This document shows, piece by piece, positions 23,964 to 33,773 of a stretch of 64,000 nucleotides of DNA; position 1 is the stretch's first letter, and each line of letters opens with the position of its first letter. This DNA is from Rhodospirillales bacterium. GTDB lineage: Bacteria > Pseudomonadota > Alphaproteobacteria > ATCC43930 > CGMCC-115725. The position numbers and the translations under genes are program-made. Below the pieces are notes generated by a model, which was not told the origin of the DNA, did not search any database, and worked only from the letters and a program-made list of their open reading frames with translations. The stretch spans positions 1 to 64,000 of the forward strand of contig CANJCB010000015.1 of the NCBI GenBank assembly GCA_947473305.1, read 5' to 3'.

Positions 23964-26900
23964 ATGTATTTCGACAGCCGGCTTTGGAAGCTCATGCGCG
24001 GCGCGCGTGGCCGGATCGTAGCTTCGGTACTGATCGGGCTCCTCGCCTCGGCAGTCGGTATCTCCCGCTTCATCTTTCTCGGCTGGCTGATCGCGCTGGT
24101 TTTCCAGGGTGCGGCCATGTCCTCGCTGGTCCTGCCGGCGGTGGGCGTCGCCGTCGCCGTGCTCCTGCGCGGCTACCTGGAACACGAGCGCACCATGATC
24201 GCGCATCGCACCGCGGCGCGGGTGCAGGAGAGACTGCGGGCGAAACTCTACGACAAGCTGGTGGAGCTGGGTCCGGCCTGGTTCACCGGCGAGCGCACCG
24301 GCGGCGTGATGCTCTCCCTCGTGGACGGGGTGGAGCAGCTCCAGACCTTCTTCGGCCAGTACCTGCCGCAGCTTTGCGTCGCCGCCGTGACCCCCCTCGC
24401 GATCTTCGCGTTCATCGCCTTCTGGGACGTGCCCGTCGCGGCGGTCATGGTGACCTTCGCGATCCTTTGCCTCTTCCTGCCCGCCGCCTTTCACAAGATG
24501 GACATGCAGGCGAGCCGAGAGCGCACCAAGTCCTTCAAGATCTTCGGGGCGGAATTCCTCGACGCGATCCAAGGCTTGAGCACGCTCAAAGCTTTCGGAC
24601 AGAGCGCCAGCTACGGTCGGATGCTGGCCGACCGCGCCCGCGCGCTCTCGGCCGCCACCATGTGGATGAATTCCACGAGCCTCATGACCCGGGGCATCAC
24701 CGATGTCTGCGTGGCATTGGGAGCGGCCGTGGCGATGGGCCTCGGCGCCTGGCGGGTCAGCCATGGGGAAATGAGCCTCCAGGCATTGCTGATCGTGCTC
24801 ATGGCGGGAACGGAGATCTTCCGGCCCCTGCGGGACCTCCGCATGGTCCTCCACCAGGGCATGATGGGCCAGTCGGCGGCCCTGGCGATCAACACACTTC
24901 TCGATGCGGAGGCTCCAGTGGCCGCCCGGCCAGGTCCTCGCAAAGGCATTCTCCAACCCACCATCGCCTTCGAGAATGTCCGCTTCTCCTATCCCGGCGG
25001 ACGGCGGCCCGCCCATGACGGGCTGAGTTTCGAAATCGCCGCCGGGGAACGCATCGGCATCGTGGGACCCAGCGGATCGGGCAAGTCCTCGATCACGCGG
25101 CTGCTGCTGCGGCTTTACGATCCGCAGGAGGGCGCGGTGCGGATCGGGGGACACGATCTTCGGACCGTTGACCCAGACGAGGTGCGTTCCCAGATCGCGC
25201 TCGTCCAGCAGGACACCTACCTCTTCCACGGCACGGTCGAGGAGAACCTGAGGCTCGGCAAACCCGACGCCACTCAGGACGAGTTGGAAGTCGCGGCGCG
25301 CGCCGCCAATGCCCATGACTTCATCGCCAGCCTACCCCAAGGCTATGGCACTGTTATCGGTGAGCGCGGGGCAAAGCTTTCAGGAGGGCAGCGTCAGCGT
25401 CTGGCCATCGCCCGAGCACTGTTGCGGGATGCCCCCATCCTGATCCTCGACGAGGCGCTTTCCGCTGTCGATGCCGAGAACGAGGCGGTGATCCAGCAGG
25501 CGCTGGAACGGCTGATGATCGGCCGTACCACGCTGATCCTCGCGCATCGGCTCTCAAGCGTGATCGACGCCGACCGCATCCTGGTGGTGGACCAAGGCAA
25601 GATCGCGGAGAGCGGCACTCATGCCGAACTGATCTCCCGGCCCGGACCCTACCGGAGCCTCATGGGCGCGCAGGCGGAAGAACGCCAGGCTGGCGCCGTC
25701 GAACCCATCATCGGTGACGCACCCGGCAAAAAAGCCGCTCAGGCCGCCGATCTCGTCGGCGCGAGCGATGGCGAGGCCCAGGATTCCGTCCTGCGTGGCA
25801 AGCAGATGAGCCTGTTCGCAACCGTCGCGGAACTGAGCCGCTATATCGTGCCCTGGCGAAAGCAGCTCGGCATCACCGTCGCCTCCGGCACGGGCCGCGT
25901 CGCCGCCTTCATCGGGGTCGGCATCATCGGCGCGTTGATGGTCGCGGCGGTGAAGAATGGGACCGACTATGGTCTCCTGCTCGCCGTGCTCCTGATCGTG
26001 GCGCCTGTCGCAGGCCTGCTTCATTGGCATGAATCCCGGCTCGCCCATATGATCGCCTATCAGCTTCTGGCTGAGATGCGGATTTCGCTTTTCGGGAAGC
26101 TCGATGCCCTGGCCCCCGCCTATCTCCTCCGCCGGCGCTCGGGCGATCTCGTCGGACTCGCGACCCAGGACGTCGAGACCATCGAATATTTCTACGCCCA
26201 TACGGTCTCGCCGGCGGTGGTCGCGATCCTGGTGCCGACAGCGGTCATGGCGACGCTGGCCTATATCGCCTGGCCGGTCGCCCTGGCGCTCTTGCCCTTC
26301 CTCTTGTACGGCGGCTTAGCGCCTGTATTGGTGCGCAGCCGCATCGACCGGCTTGGCGGACGATCGCGCGAGGCGCTTGGCGGGCTCACCGCCCATGTGG
26401 CCGATACGATCCAAGGCCTTTCAGAACTCTTCGCTTTCCAGGAGACGGGACGGCGGCGCGAGCGGTTCCTGGAACTGGTGCGCGGCTATCACGCTATCCG
26501 GCTCGATTTCTTCAAGGATCTGTCGCGCCAGGCGTCGCTGCTGGAAGTGGCAACCGGCCTTGGCGGCCTCGCCGTCACGGTGACGGGCGCGTTCCAGGTG
26601 GCTTCTGGTCAGCTTGAGCCGACCATGCTGCCGATCCTCACGCTCCTCGCCGTCGCGGCCTTTCTGCCGGTTTCCGAGATCGCCAATGTGGGCCGGCAGC
26701 TTGCCGATACCTTCGCATCGACCCGGCGGCTTCAGGCCGTCTACGACGAACCGGTTCCGGTCTTCGACGGCCCCGAGACACCGGCACCGCCGATCACGGG
26801 CGGAGCCGCCGTAAGGTTCCAGGATGTGGGGTTCTCCTATCCCGGAACGGGGCGCCGCGCGCTCGACATTCTGACCCTCGACATAAAGCCCGGCAGCACG

Positions 26901-27551
26901 CTCGCGCTGGTCGGGCGCTCGGGCGCCGGGAAGACGACTCTTGCGAACCTCCTCCTGCGCTTCTGGGATCCGGCGGAGGGGTCGATCTCGCTCGACGGGC
27001 ACGATCTCAGGAACTACCAGCTCGATCACTTGCGAAAGCGCATCGCCCTGGTCGCCCAAGACACTTATCTGTTCAACGACACGCTGCGCGCCAATGTACG
27101 CCTTGCCCGGCCCGAGGCTTCCGACGCGGAAGTCGCCCAGGCCATCGATCGCGCGGCGCTGACCGAATTCGTCGACAACCTGCCGGAGGGCCTCGACACC
27201 AAGGTCGGCGAGCGCGGGGTGCAACTCTCGGGCGGTCAGCGCCAACGGGTCGCCATTGCGCGGGCTTTCCTCAAGAACGCGCCCGTTCTCATCCTCGACG
27301 AAGCGACCTCCAGCCTCGACGCGATCAGCGAGGGCCAGGTGCGCCGCGCGCTGGCCGATCTCATGCGGGAGCGGACGACCATCGTGATCGCGCATCGGCT
27401 TTCGACCATCCGCTCCGCCGATCTCATCGCGGTGCTCGACGCCGGCCGTCTCGCAGAGGCGGGCACCCACGACGGCCTCCTTGCGCGGGGTGGGCTTTAT
27501 GCCGAACTCGTGGACCGCCAGCTCGGCCACGCCAGGGTCGCTGCCAAATAA
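23964..27551 (+). CDS. fused two-half ABC exporter, CydDC-like
   Basis: A 1195-residue protein holding two complete ABC exporter halves in one chain. Half 1: membrane domain about 1-310, Walker A GPSGSGKS about 367, LSGGQRQR about 471, Walker B LILDEALS. Half 2: membrane domain about 610-900, Walker A GRSGAGKT about 981, LSGGQRQR about 1088, Walker B LILDEATS. Both catalytic Glu residues are present, so both sites look active. Sequence is like CydD/CydC-type thiol exporters, which normally are two separate proteins. No cytochrome bd genes are near, so the cargo is uncertain. It ends 7 bases before a glycerol-kinase remnant. Confidence 0.87.
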   Translation: MYFDSRLWKLMRGARGRIVASVLIGLLASAVGISRFIFLGWLIALVFQGAAMSSLVLPAVGVAVAVLLRGYLEHERTMIAHRTAARVQERLRAKLYDKLVELGPAWFTGERTGGVMLSLVDGVEQLQTFFGQYLPQLCVAAVTPLAIFAFIAFWDVPVAAVMVTFAILCLFLPAAFHKMDMQASRERTKSFKIFGAEFLDAIQGLSTLKAFGQSASYGRMLADRARALSAATMWMNSTSLMTRGITDVCVALGAAVAMGLGAWRVSHGEMSLQALLIVLMAGTEIFRPLRDLRMVLHQGMMGQSAALAINTLLDAEAPVAARPGPRKGILQPTIAFENVRFSYPGGRRPAHDGLSFEIAAGERIGIVGPSGSGKSSITRLLLRLYDPQEGAVRIGGHDLRTVDPDEVRSQIALVQQDTYLFHGTVEENLRLGKPDATQDELEVAARAANAHDFIASLPQGYGTVIGERGAKLSGGQRQRLAIARALLRDAPILILDEALSAVDAENEAVIQQALERLMIGRTTLILAHRLSSVIDADRILVVDQGKIAESGTHAELISRPGPYRSLMGAQAEERQAGAVEPIIGDAPGKKAAQAADLVGASDGEAQDSVLRGKQMSLFATVAELSRYIVPWRKQLGITVASGTGRVAAFIGVGIIGALMVAAVKNGTDYGLLLAVLLIVAPVAGLLHWHESRLAHMIAYQLLAEMRISLFGKLDALAPAYLLRRRSGDLVGLATQDVETIEYFYAHTVSPAVVAILVPTAVMATLAYIAWPVALALLPFLLYGGLAPVLVRSRIDRLGGRSREALGGLTAHVADTIQGLSELFAFQETGRRRERFLELVRGYHAIRLDFFKDLSRQASLLEVATGLGGLAVTVTGAFQVASGQLEPTMLPILTLLAVAAFLPVSEIANVGRQLADTFASTRRLQAVYDEPVPVFDGPETPAPPITGGAAVRFQDVGFSYPGTGRRALDILTLDIKPGSTLALVGRSGAGKTTLANLLLRFWDPAEGSISLDGHDLRNYQLDHLRKRIALVAQDTYLFNDTLRANVRLARPEASDAEVAQAIDRAALTEFVDNLPEGLDTKVGERGVQLSGGQRQRVAIARAFLKNAPVLILDEATSSLDAISEGQVRRALADLMRERTTIVIAHRLSTIRSADLIAVLDAGRLAEAGTHDGLLARGGLYAELVDRQLGHARVAAK

Positions 27552-27558
27552 GACGCTT

Positions 27559-27705
27559 ATGACGCCCTATCTTCTCGCCATCGACCAAGGCACCACGCAA
27601 AGACGGCGCACGAGCGGTCTTTTCAAGCCTTCGCTCGACGAGACCGCCCGGCACTCGCTGTTCGAGGGATGGCGCGAGGCAGTCGAACGCTGCCTCGCGC
27701 GTTAG
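27559..27705 (+). pseudogene. glpK: glycerol kinase remnant with large internal deletion
   Basis: The 48-codon frame starts MTPYLLAIDQGTTQ, the N-terminal phosphate-binding loop of FGGY kinases and specifically like glycerol kinase. It then jumps to FKPSLDETARHSLFEGWREA followed by VERCLAR, which matches the extreme C-terminus of glycerol kinase (F-x-P-x-x-D, then G-W-x-x-A-V-E-R). About 450 internal residues are missing while the frame is kept. It cannot be an active kinase. It converges with a binding-protein gene one base away. Confidence 0.8.
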
Positions 27706-27706
27706 A

Positions 27707-29302
27707 TTATTTCGAGTACCAGCCGGTCCCGTAGCGGCCGTTCCCGAGCGTAGCGCCCCAGATGCCCTGCACGTTCTTCTGCACGGCATTGACCGGGAAA
27801 TACTGGCGCAGGTTAAGCGCCGGCAAGTCTTCCGCCAGGATGGTCTGGGCCTCCTTGTAGTATTTTCCACGCTCGGTGGGGCCGGTCGCGCGCTCCCCTT
27901 TTTCCCAGAGTTCTTCGAGCTTGGGATGGGAATAGCCCGAAGGATTACCGTAGCCTTGCCCCACAGTTGAGGCGCGATAGGCGCGGGCGATGCCGAGCGC
28001 GGGATCGGAATAGGCGGAATAGCCCACGAAGGTCACGTCGAAGTCGCGCTCCTGGAAGACTTCCTTGATGTAGGTGGCGCTTTCCAGAGGCTTGATGTCG
28101 CTGTCGACGCCAACCGCCTGCCACATGCTCTTGATCGCGATGGCGGCCTGTTGGAGCTCGGGATATTCGTTGCCGAAGATCTTCATGCGCACGCTGAAGC
28201 GCTTGCCGTCGGCACCACGCTTATAGCCCGCCGCGTCGAGGGCCGCATTCGCCTTGGCGACATCGAAGGGATACATCTTCCGATAGTCGATATCGGGATT
28301 GGCGGCCCAGGAAATCGCGGAAGTGAAGGGCTGCGTTCCGACCGACCCCACCTCATAGAAGGCATTTTTCATGAGGTAGTCGCGGTCGATCGCCATGAAA
28401 AGCGCCTGGCGCAGCTTCTTGTCGTCGAAGGGCTTTTTGGACACGTTGAAATAAAGAAGATTCTGGGAAGCCGAGGTGCTGTCCACCACCTTGAGCTTCG
28501 GGTCCGCCTTCACTTCCGCGACGCTCGCAGGAGGAAAGGTCGAAATGCCGTCGATCTCGCCGCCGCGCAAGGCCTGGAGCCGCGAGGCGGTCTGGCTGAT
28601 GACCTTGATGACGATCTCGTCGAAATAGGGTTTCGTCTGATCCCGGTATTTGGGATTGCGCACCAGCCGCATGGAATCGCCGCGTTTCCAATCGCTGAGC
28701 TTATAGGGACCCGTGCCCACCGGCGTCGCGCTGGTGGCGGGATTGGTCTTGGGATCCGTGCCCTTGAAGAGATGGGCGGGCAGGATCGCCGAGCCATATT
28801 CGCAGCCGAGCGACACCAGCAACGGACCGAAGGGCTGCTTCAGCTTGATGACCACCTTGTCGGGAGCCGGGGCCTCGACCCCCTCGATGACCCGACCCGC
28901 CGGCGCGAAGACCGAGGAGAGCTTCGAGCTGACTTCCAGCAGCGTGTATCTCACGTCCTCAGAGGTGAAGGGCTTGCCGTCCTGCCATTCGGTCTGCACG
29001 AGATCGAAAGTATAGGTCAGTCCGTCCGGGGAGATCGTCCAGGATTTGGCGAGCGCCGGCAGGGTCTCCCCGGCTGGCGTATTGTCCACCAGGGCCTCGT
29101 AGATCATGCAGCCGGTCGTCTGGTCGGGGACCGAGGTGGTGATATTCGGATTGACCGTCGGCGGATCCTGCGCAAGGGCCAGCACGAAGGTCCCACCCCG
29201 TTGGGGCGTTCCCGCCGATTGAGCCCAGGCTGCGCCTGTCAGAGCAATAGTCGACAGCAATCCTACCGTTGTCGCTTGGCGCCATTTCCCGTGAAGCTTC
29301 AT
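27707..29302 (-). CDS. ABC transporter substrate-binding protein, family 5 (peptide/nickel type)
   Basis: A 531-residue extracytoplasmic binding protein with a signal peptide (GLLSTIALTGAAWAQ) and the family 5 pattern: GGTFVLALAQDPPTVNPN, WTISPDGLTYTFDLV, PVGTGPYKLSDWKRGDSM and RQALFMAIDRDYL. This family feeds dipeptide, opine, nickel or glycoside importers. No permease or ATPase of that type lies next to it, so it is an orphan here. The start at 29302 follows AGGAGGGAG. It diverges from the family 3 binding protein at 29427. Confidence 0.9.
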   Translation of the reverse strand: MKLHGKWRQATTVGLLSTIALTGAAWAQSAGTPQRGGTFVLALAQDPPTVNPNITTSVPDQTTGCMIYEALVDNTPAGETLPALAKSWTISPDGLTYTFDLVQTEWQDGKPFTSEDVRYTLLEVSSKLSSVFAPAGRVIEGVEAPAPDKVVIKLKQPFGPLLVSLGCEYGSAILPAHLFKGTDPKTNPATSATPVGTGPYKLSDWKRGDSMRLVRNPKYRDQTKPYFDEIVIKVISQTASRLQALRGGEIDGISTFPPASVAEVKADPKLKVVDSTSASQNLLYFNVSKKPFDDKKLRQALFMAIDRDYLMKNAFYEVGSVGTQPFTSAISWAANPDIDYRKMYPFDVAKANAALDAAGYKRGADGKRFSVRMKIFGNEYPELQQAAIAIKSMWQAVGVDSDIKPLESATYIKEVFQERDFDVTFVGYSAYSDPALGIARAYRASTVGQGYGNPSGYSHPKLEELWEKGERATGPTERGKYYKEAQTILAEDLPALNLRQYFPVNAVQKNVQGIWGATLGNGRYGTGWYSK

Positions 29303-29426
29303 CGAACTCCCTCCTGTCATTCATTCATTTCCACCACGATAGTCGACAATCCGATCTCAGACAAAACCTCTTGCTTCCCGCGTGGATTGACGATCATCAT
29401 CGGCTAAAATTTGAAGGGGGAGAAGC

Positions 29427-30290
29427 ATGGGAGAGTTTCTGTCACGCCGATCCATACTGGCTGTCGCCGGTGTCGGGATCACCGGTCTTCGCCCCTGGAG
29501 CGCCGCCGCGCAAGGCAACGGCCTCCTCGACAAACTGCGGCGCGACAAACTCGTGCGCGTCGGCCTCACCAACGGGCCGCCCTATGCCTCGGTCAATCCG
29601 GACGGATCGGTCGATGGCGTGGCGCCGACCCTCACACGGTTGGTGATGGAACGCCTCGGCGTACCGAAGGTCGAAGGCATCGTCGGCAACTATGGGCAGA
29701 TGATCCCCGGCCTTCTCGCCGGCCGCTGGGATATCATCGCCGCCGACCTCGCCGTCACCAAGGCCAGATGCGAGCAGGTGGTCTTCACCGACCCTTTCAC
29801 CAGCGATCACGCGGCTTTCGCCTATATTCCCGGCTTCGTCAAAGACCCGCCGCGGTCGATCAAGGAAACCGGCACCAAAGGCGTCAAGATCGGCATGATT
29901 TCGGGAACCTATATGCAGCCCGCTGTCCAAGCAGCCCAGTCAACTCCCAATAACATCACTTTTTTCCCGGATTCTCCCACTTTGATGGAAGGTCTGGCGG
30001 CCCGGCGCGTCGATATCGCTTTCTCCGGCATCCTTGTGCTGCGCGAGCAGCGGGCGCAGCGGAACAATTCCTTCGAGATCGTCTATCCGATGCCGGACGA
30101 TCCGTTGCATCCCTCGGGCGGCGCGTTCCGGCCGGGCGACACGGATCTGATCGAAGCCTTCAAGGTCGAGTACCGTAAGCTCAAAGCCTCAGGCGAGGCG
30201 GAGAAAGTGGTCAAAGGCTTCGGTTTCGATGTCTTCAGCGGGCATCTTGAGATGACAGCGGAACAGGCTTGCCGCGACTCTCCGGTGTGA
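29427..30290 (+). CDS. ABC transporter substrate-binding protein, family 3 (amino acid type)
   Basis: A 287-residue periplasmic binding protein with a signal sequence (RRSILAVAGVGITGL... to AAAQG). Family 3 landmarks are LVRVGLTNGPPYASVNPDG near residue 42-60, LTRLVMERLGV, GNYGQMIPGLLAGRWDIIAADLAVT (in two parts, about 91-115) and TDPF. It is like ectoine or polar amino acid receptors. No permease genes follow, so the partner transporter must be elsewhere or lost. The start follows GGGGGAGAAG. Confidence 0.87.
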   Translation: MGEFLSRRSILAVAGVGITGLRPWSAAAQGNGLLDKLRRDKLVRVGLTNGPPYASVNPDGSVDGVAPTLTRLVMERLGVPKVEGIVGNYGQMIPGLLAGRWDIIAADLAVTKARCEQVVFTDPFTSDHAAFAYIPGFVKDPPRSIKETGTKGVKIGMISGTYMQPAVQAAQSTPNNITFFPDSPTLMEGLAARRVDIAFSGILVLREQRAQRNNSFEIVYPMPDDPLHPSGGAFRPGDTDLIEAFKVEYRKLKASGEAEKVVKGFGFDVFSGHLEMTAEQACRDSPV

Positions 30291-30306
30291 GTTCAGGGTG
30301 ACCGAC

Positions 30307-30375
30307 GTGGCCAATAGCGGCAATATGCTGGTGCGCTGGACCAACGAGCGCTTCCTCTCCCCCAAGCATCGGGAT
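30307..30375 (+). pseudogene. fragment of an IPNS-like Fe(II) oxygenase
   Basis: In frame with position 30310 the DNA reads GNMLVRWTNERFLSPKHR, which matches residues about 272-289 of the intact isopenicillin-N-synthase-like oxygenase at 44610-45647 (G-N-L-I-V-R-W-T-N-E-E-Y-L-S-T-K-H-R). It includes the distal iron-binding His. Similarity stops abruptly on both sides. It is a scrap of a deleted paralogue between the family 3 binding protein and gnd. Confidence 0.75.
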
Positions 30376-30515
30376 CCCCATGGGAGAGGCCGGCCACCCC
30401 CTAAAAAGCCCCGGAACCGTGACGCAACCTCCGGGTTAAATCCGACCCGGCGTTGAAGGCTGTCCTGAAGCGCGTATGCTCGACGCCTGAACTCTTTCTC
30501 GGGAGGAGCGGGACG

Positions 30516-31559
30516 ATGCAGATCGGCGTGATTGGCCTAGGCCGGATGGGCGGCAATATCGTGCGGCGGCTCGCCCGCCACGGGCATAGTTGCGTCGTCT
30601 TCGACCAGAACCCCGATGCGATCAAGGCCATCGCCGACGAGAGCACCGGCGCCGCCAACCTCCAGGGCCTGATCGCCAAGCTCAAGAAACCCCGGGTCAT
30701 CTGGGTGATGCTGCCCGCCGGCACGATCACCGAAGAGACCCTGATGACGCTCGCCGGGCATATGTCCAAGGGCGACATCCTGATCGACGGCGGCAATTCC
30801 TTCTACAAGGACGACATCCGGCGCGGGGAACTCCTCGGCAAGAAGGGCATCCATCTCGTCGATGCCGGCACCAGCGGCGGCGTCTGGGGGCTGGAGCGCG
30901 GCTATTGCCTGATGATCGGCGGGGACAAGAAAGCCGTCGAACATCTCGACCCGATCTTCGCGGCCCTGGCTCCCGGCCCGGGCGAGATTCCGAAGACCGA
31001 GGGCCGCAAGGATCGCGATCCGCGCGTGGAACTGGGATACCTCCACTGCGGGCCGACAGGTTCCGGCCACTTCGTGAAGATGATCCACAACGGGATCGAA
31101 TACGGACTGATGCAGGCCTATGCGGAGGGTTTCGACATCCTACGCCACGCGAATTCCGAGGCTTTGCCGGAGAACCAGCGGTTCAATCTCGATCTGGCGG
31201 ACATCGCCGAACTCTGGCGGCGCGGCAGCGTCATCTCCTCCTGGCTCCTCGACCTCACCTCCATGGCCCTGGCGGAGGACCCGCCGCTCGGAGGCTATTC
31301 CGGCTTTGTCGAGGATTCGGGCGAAGGCCGCTGGACGGTCCAGGCCGCCGTCGAGGAAGCGGTCCCCGCCGAGGTGCTGACCGCAGCACTCTATGCCCGC
31401 TTCCGGTCGCGCCAGGATCATACTTTCGCGGACAAGCTCCTCTCCGCCATGCGCCACAAATTCGGCGGCCATGTCGAGCCCAAGGCAAAGAAGACCCCGC
31501 CGAAGGTCGCGGAGCGGGCCAAGGCGAAGGCCAAAGCGGGAGGCAAGTCCCGTGGCTGA
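30516..31559 (+). CDS. gnd: 6-phosphogluconate dehydrogenase (decarboxylating), short type
   Basis: A 347-residue enzyme of the short (about 300-350 residue) 6-phosphogluconate dehydrogenase type. The N-terminal Rossmann motif is [19 protein letters not shown]; the substrate region includes [21 protein letters not shown] and [19 protein letters not shown] (catalytic Lys/Asn/Glu). It oxidises 6-phosphogluconate to ribulose 5-phosphate. The C-terminus has a Lys/Ala-rich tail from about 322. The start at 30516 follows GGGAGGAGCGGG. It is first in a gnd-zwf-pgl-glucokinase operon. Confidence 0.93.
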   Translation: MQIGVIGLGRMGGNIVRRLARHGHSCVVFDQNPDAIKAIADESTGAANLQGLIAKLKKPRVIWVMLPAGTITEETLMTLAGHMSKGDILIDGGNSFYKDDIRRGELLGKKGIHLVDAGTSGGVWGLERGYCLMIGGDKKAVEHLDPIFAALAPGPGEIPKTEGRKDRDPRVELGYLHCGPTGSGHFVKMIHNGIEYGLMQAYAEGFDILRHANSEALPENQRFNLDLADIAELWRRGSVISSWLLDLTSMALAEDPPLGGYSGFVEDSGEGRWTVQAAVEEAVPAEVLTAALYARFRSRQDHTFADKLLSAMRHKFGGHVEPKAKKTPPKVAERAKAKAKAGGKSRG

Positions 31560-33072
31560 AACAGAAACCTCTGGCGCGTCATCCCCCGCCCCGCCCTGCA
31601 CCCTCGTCATCTTCGGTGCGACCGGGGATCTCACCAGCCGGCTCCTCATGCCTTCGCTCTGCCATCTCCATCATTCCGGCCTTCTGCCGAAAGACTTCGC
31701 CGTTATCGGGGTCGCGCGCTCCGACCTCAGCGACGACGCGTTTCGGCAGAGGCTCGACGAGAATGTGAGAAAAGCCTCTCCAAAGATCGACAGCGACGAC
31801 CTGCAATGGCTGCTGAAGCGCTGCCACTACGTGTCGGGCTCCTTCGACGACGCCAAGACCTATGGCGCGGTCGCTGCCCGCCTGCCAGAGGTCGCGTCGA
31901 CGGATGGCAGTGGCGACAACGTGCTTTTCTATCTCGCGACCGCGGCCAATGAATTCACCAGCGTCGTTCAGCATCTGGGCAAGGCGGGCCTCGTCAAGGA
32001 AGGCGAGGACTACTGGCGCCGGGTCATCGTGGAGAAGCCCTTCGGCCGCGACCTGCCCTCCGCCCAGGCGCTGAACCGCGACCTTCTGCAGGTGCTCACC
32101 GAAAACCAGATCTTCCGGATCGACCATTATCTCGGCAAGGAGACGGTCCAGAACATCATGGTCTACCGTTTCGCCAACGGCATGCTGGAACCTCTGTGGA
32201 ACCGCCACCACATCGACCATATCCAGATCACGGCCGCCGAGACCCTGGGCGTCGAGCGGCGCGGGGCCTTCTATGACGGCACCGGCGCGCTCCGGGATAT
32301 GGTGCCGAACCACCTCTTCCAGCTTTTCACCCTCGTCGCCATGGAGCCGCCCGTCTGCTTCGATGCGGAGGGTGTGCGGTCGGAAAAATCGAAGGTCCTC
32401 CAGGCAGTCAATTTCTACGACCACAAGGACGTGCTGAAGAACGTCGTGCGCGGGCAATATCGGGCGGGCAATGTCGGCGACAAGCATCTCGACGCCTATC
32501 GTGCCGCGCCGAATGTCGATCCCCATTCCACGACCGAAACCTATGTCGCCCTGAAGCTGATGGTCGATAACTGGCGCTGGGCCGGGGTCCCCTTTTATCT
32601 CAGGACCGGCAAGGCCCTGCACCGCCGCCGCAGCGAAGTCGTCATCCGCTTCAAGCACGCGCCTTTCGCGCTTTTCCGGGACACGCCCGTGGAACGGTTG
32701 CCGCCCAACGACATGATCCTGCAGATCCAGCCCGAGGAAGGCGTCCTGCTGCGTTTCAACGCCAAAGTGCCGGGTCCCGCCATCCATACCACGGGTGTCG
32801 GCATGCGCTTCAGCTACGGCGACTACTTTTCGAGCGAGCCCAACATCGGTTACGAGACGCTGCTTTACGAGGCGATGATCGGGGATGCGATGCTCTTTCA
32901 ACGCGCCGACAATATCGAAGGCGCCTGGCGGGTCGTGCAGCCGATCCTCGATGCCTGGAAGAAGGGCGGCGCGGATCTCGCCTATTACGAGGCGGGCAGC
33001 GAAGGCCCCGAAGAGGCCGATGAGCTTCTCGCCCGCGACGGCCGCAAATGGCGGCGCCTCGCCTCTCCATGA
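31552..33072 (+). CDS. zwf: glucose-6-phosphate 1-dehydrogenase
   Basis: A 506-residue enzyme with the NADP-binding [16 protein letters not shown] motif (about 18-33), EKPFGRDL (about 163-170) and the substrate-binding signature [14 protein letters not shown] (about 189-202). It makes 6-phosphogluconolactone, feeding the pentose-phosphate and Entner-Doudoroff routes. I place the start at GTG 31552, which overlaps the gnd stop and has GGGAGG upstream; the frame itself is open much further upstream. Its stop overlaps the pgl start. Confidence 0.93.
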   Translation: MAETETSGASSPAPPCTLVIFGATGDLTSRLLMPSLCHLHHSGLLPKDFAVIGVARSDLSDDAFRQRLDENVRKASPKIDSDDLQWLLKRCHYVSGSFDDAKTYGAVAARLPEVASTDGSGDNVLFYLATAANEFTSVVQHLGKAGLVKEGEDYWRRVIVEKPFGRDLPSAQALNRDLLQVLTENQIFRIDHYLGKETVQNIMVYRFANGMLEPLWNRHHIDHIQITAAETLGVERRGAFYDGTGALRDMVPNHLFQLFTLVAMEPPVCFDAEGVRSEKSKVLQAVNFYDHKDVLKNVVRGQYRAGNVGDKHLDAYRAAPNVDPHSTTETYVALKLMVDNWRWAGVPFYLRTGKALHRRRSEVVIRFKHAPFALFRDTPVERLPPNDMILQIQPEEGVLLRFNAKVPGPAIHTTGVGMRFSYGDYFSSEPNIGYETLLYEAMIGDAMLFQRADNIEGAWRVVQPILDAWKKGGADLAYYEAGSEGPEEADELLARDGRKWRRLASP

Positions 33073-33773
33073 AACCGGACGCTATCGAAGTGCTGGCCGA
33101 CGCCGAGGCCCTCGCCCGGCGCGCGGCGGATTGGCTGGTCGAGACATTGAGCGCTTCGACCGACGAGGCATTGGCGGTAGCGCTGGCCGGCGGTTCGACG
33201 CCCCGGTCGCTTTATCGCCTGCTCGCTACGCCAGCCTATGCGGCGAAGCTTCCCTGGGCACGGATCCATTGGTTCTGGGGAGACGAGCGCTTCGTCCCGC
33301 CGGACCATCCCGACAGCAACTATCGAATGGCTCGGGAGGCCATGCTGTCCCACACGCCGGTTCCCGCCGCAAATATCCATCCGATTCCCACGGAAGGCCT
33401 GACGCCGAGAGCCTCGGCCGCCGACTATGAGCGGACGCTCCGGGCGGCGCGAGGACCCTACTTCCATGTGACCCTTCTGGGGCTGGGTCCCGATGGCCAC
33501 ATCGCCTCGCTCTTTCCCGGCAGCGGCGCGCTCCAGGAGCGGCAACGCTGGGTCGTCGCGGTCGAAGGCGAAAAGCCGGAGGCCCGGATATCCCTGACCT
33601 ATCCGGCGCTGGAAGCGAGCCGAGAGATTGCCTTCCTGGTCGCAGGCAAGGAAAAATACCAGATCCTTCAGCGGATCCTTGCCGGATCGGACCTGCCGGC
33701 GGGGCGGCTCAAGCCTTCCGGCAGCTTGCGCTTCTTCCTCGACCGGGCCGCTGCGGGAGAGATCGCCTTATGA
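33069..33773 (+). CDS. pgl: 6-phosphogluconolactonase
   Basis: A 234-residue lactonase of the NagB/RpiA-like fold. It shows ALAGGSTPRSLYRLLA (about 45-60), WFWGDERFVPPDHPDSNYRMA (around 76-96) and LLGLGPDGHIASLFPGSGAL, the standard Pgl motifs. It hydrolyses 6-phosphogluconolactone made by the adjacent zwf product. The ATG overlaps the zwf stop (ATGA) and its own stop overlaps the glucokinase start, so the four genes are translationally coupled. Confidence 0.92.
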   Translation: MKPDAIEVLADAEALARRAADWLVETLSASTDEALAVALAGGSTPRSLYRLLATPAYAAKLPWARIHWFWGDERFVPPDHPDSNYRMAREAMLSHTPVPAANIHPIPTEGLTPRASAADYERTLRAARGPYFHVTLLGLGPDGHIASLFPGSGALQERQRWVVAVEGEKPEARISLTYPALEASREIAFLVAGKEKYQILQRILAGSDLPAGRLKPSGSLRFFLDRAAAGEIAL

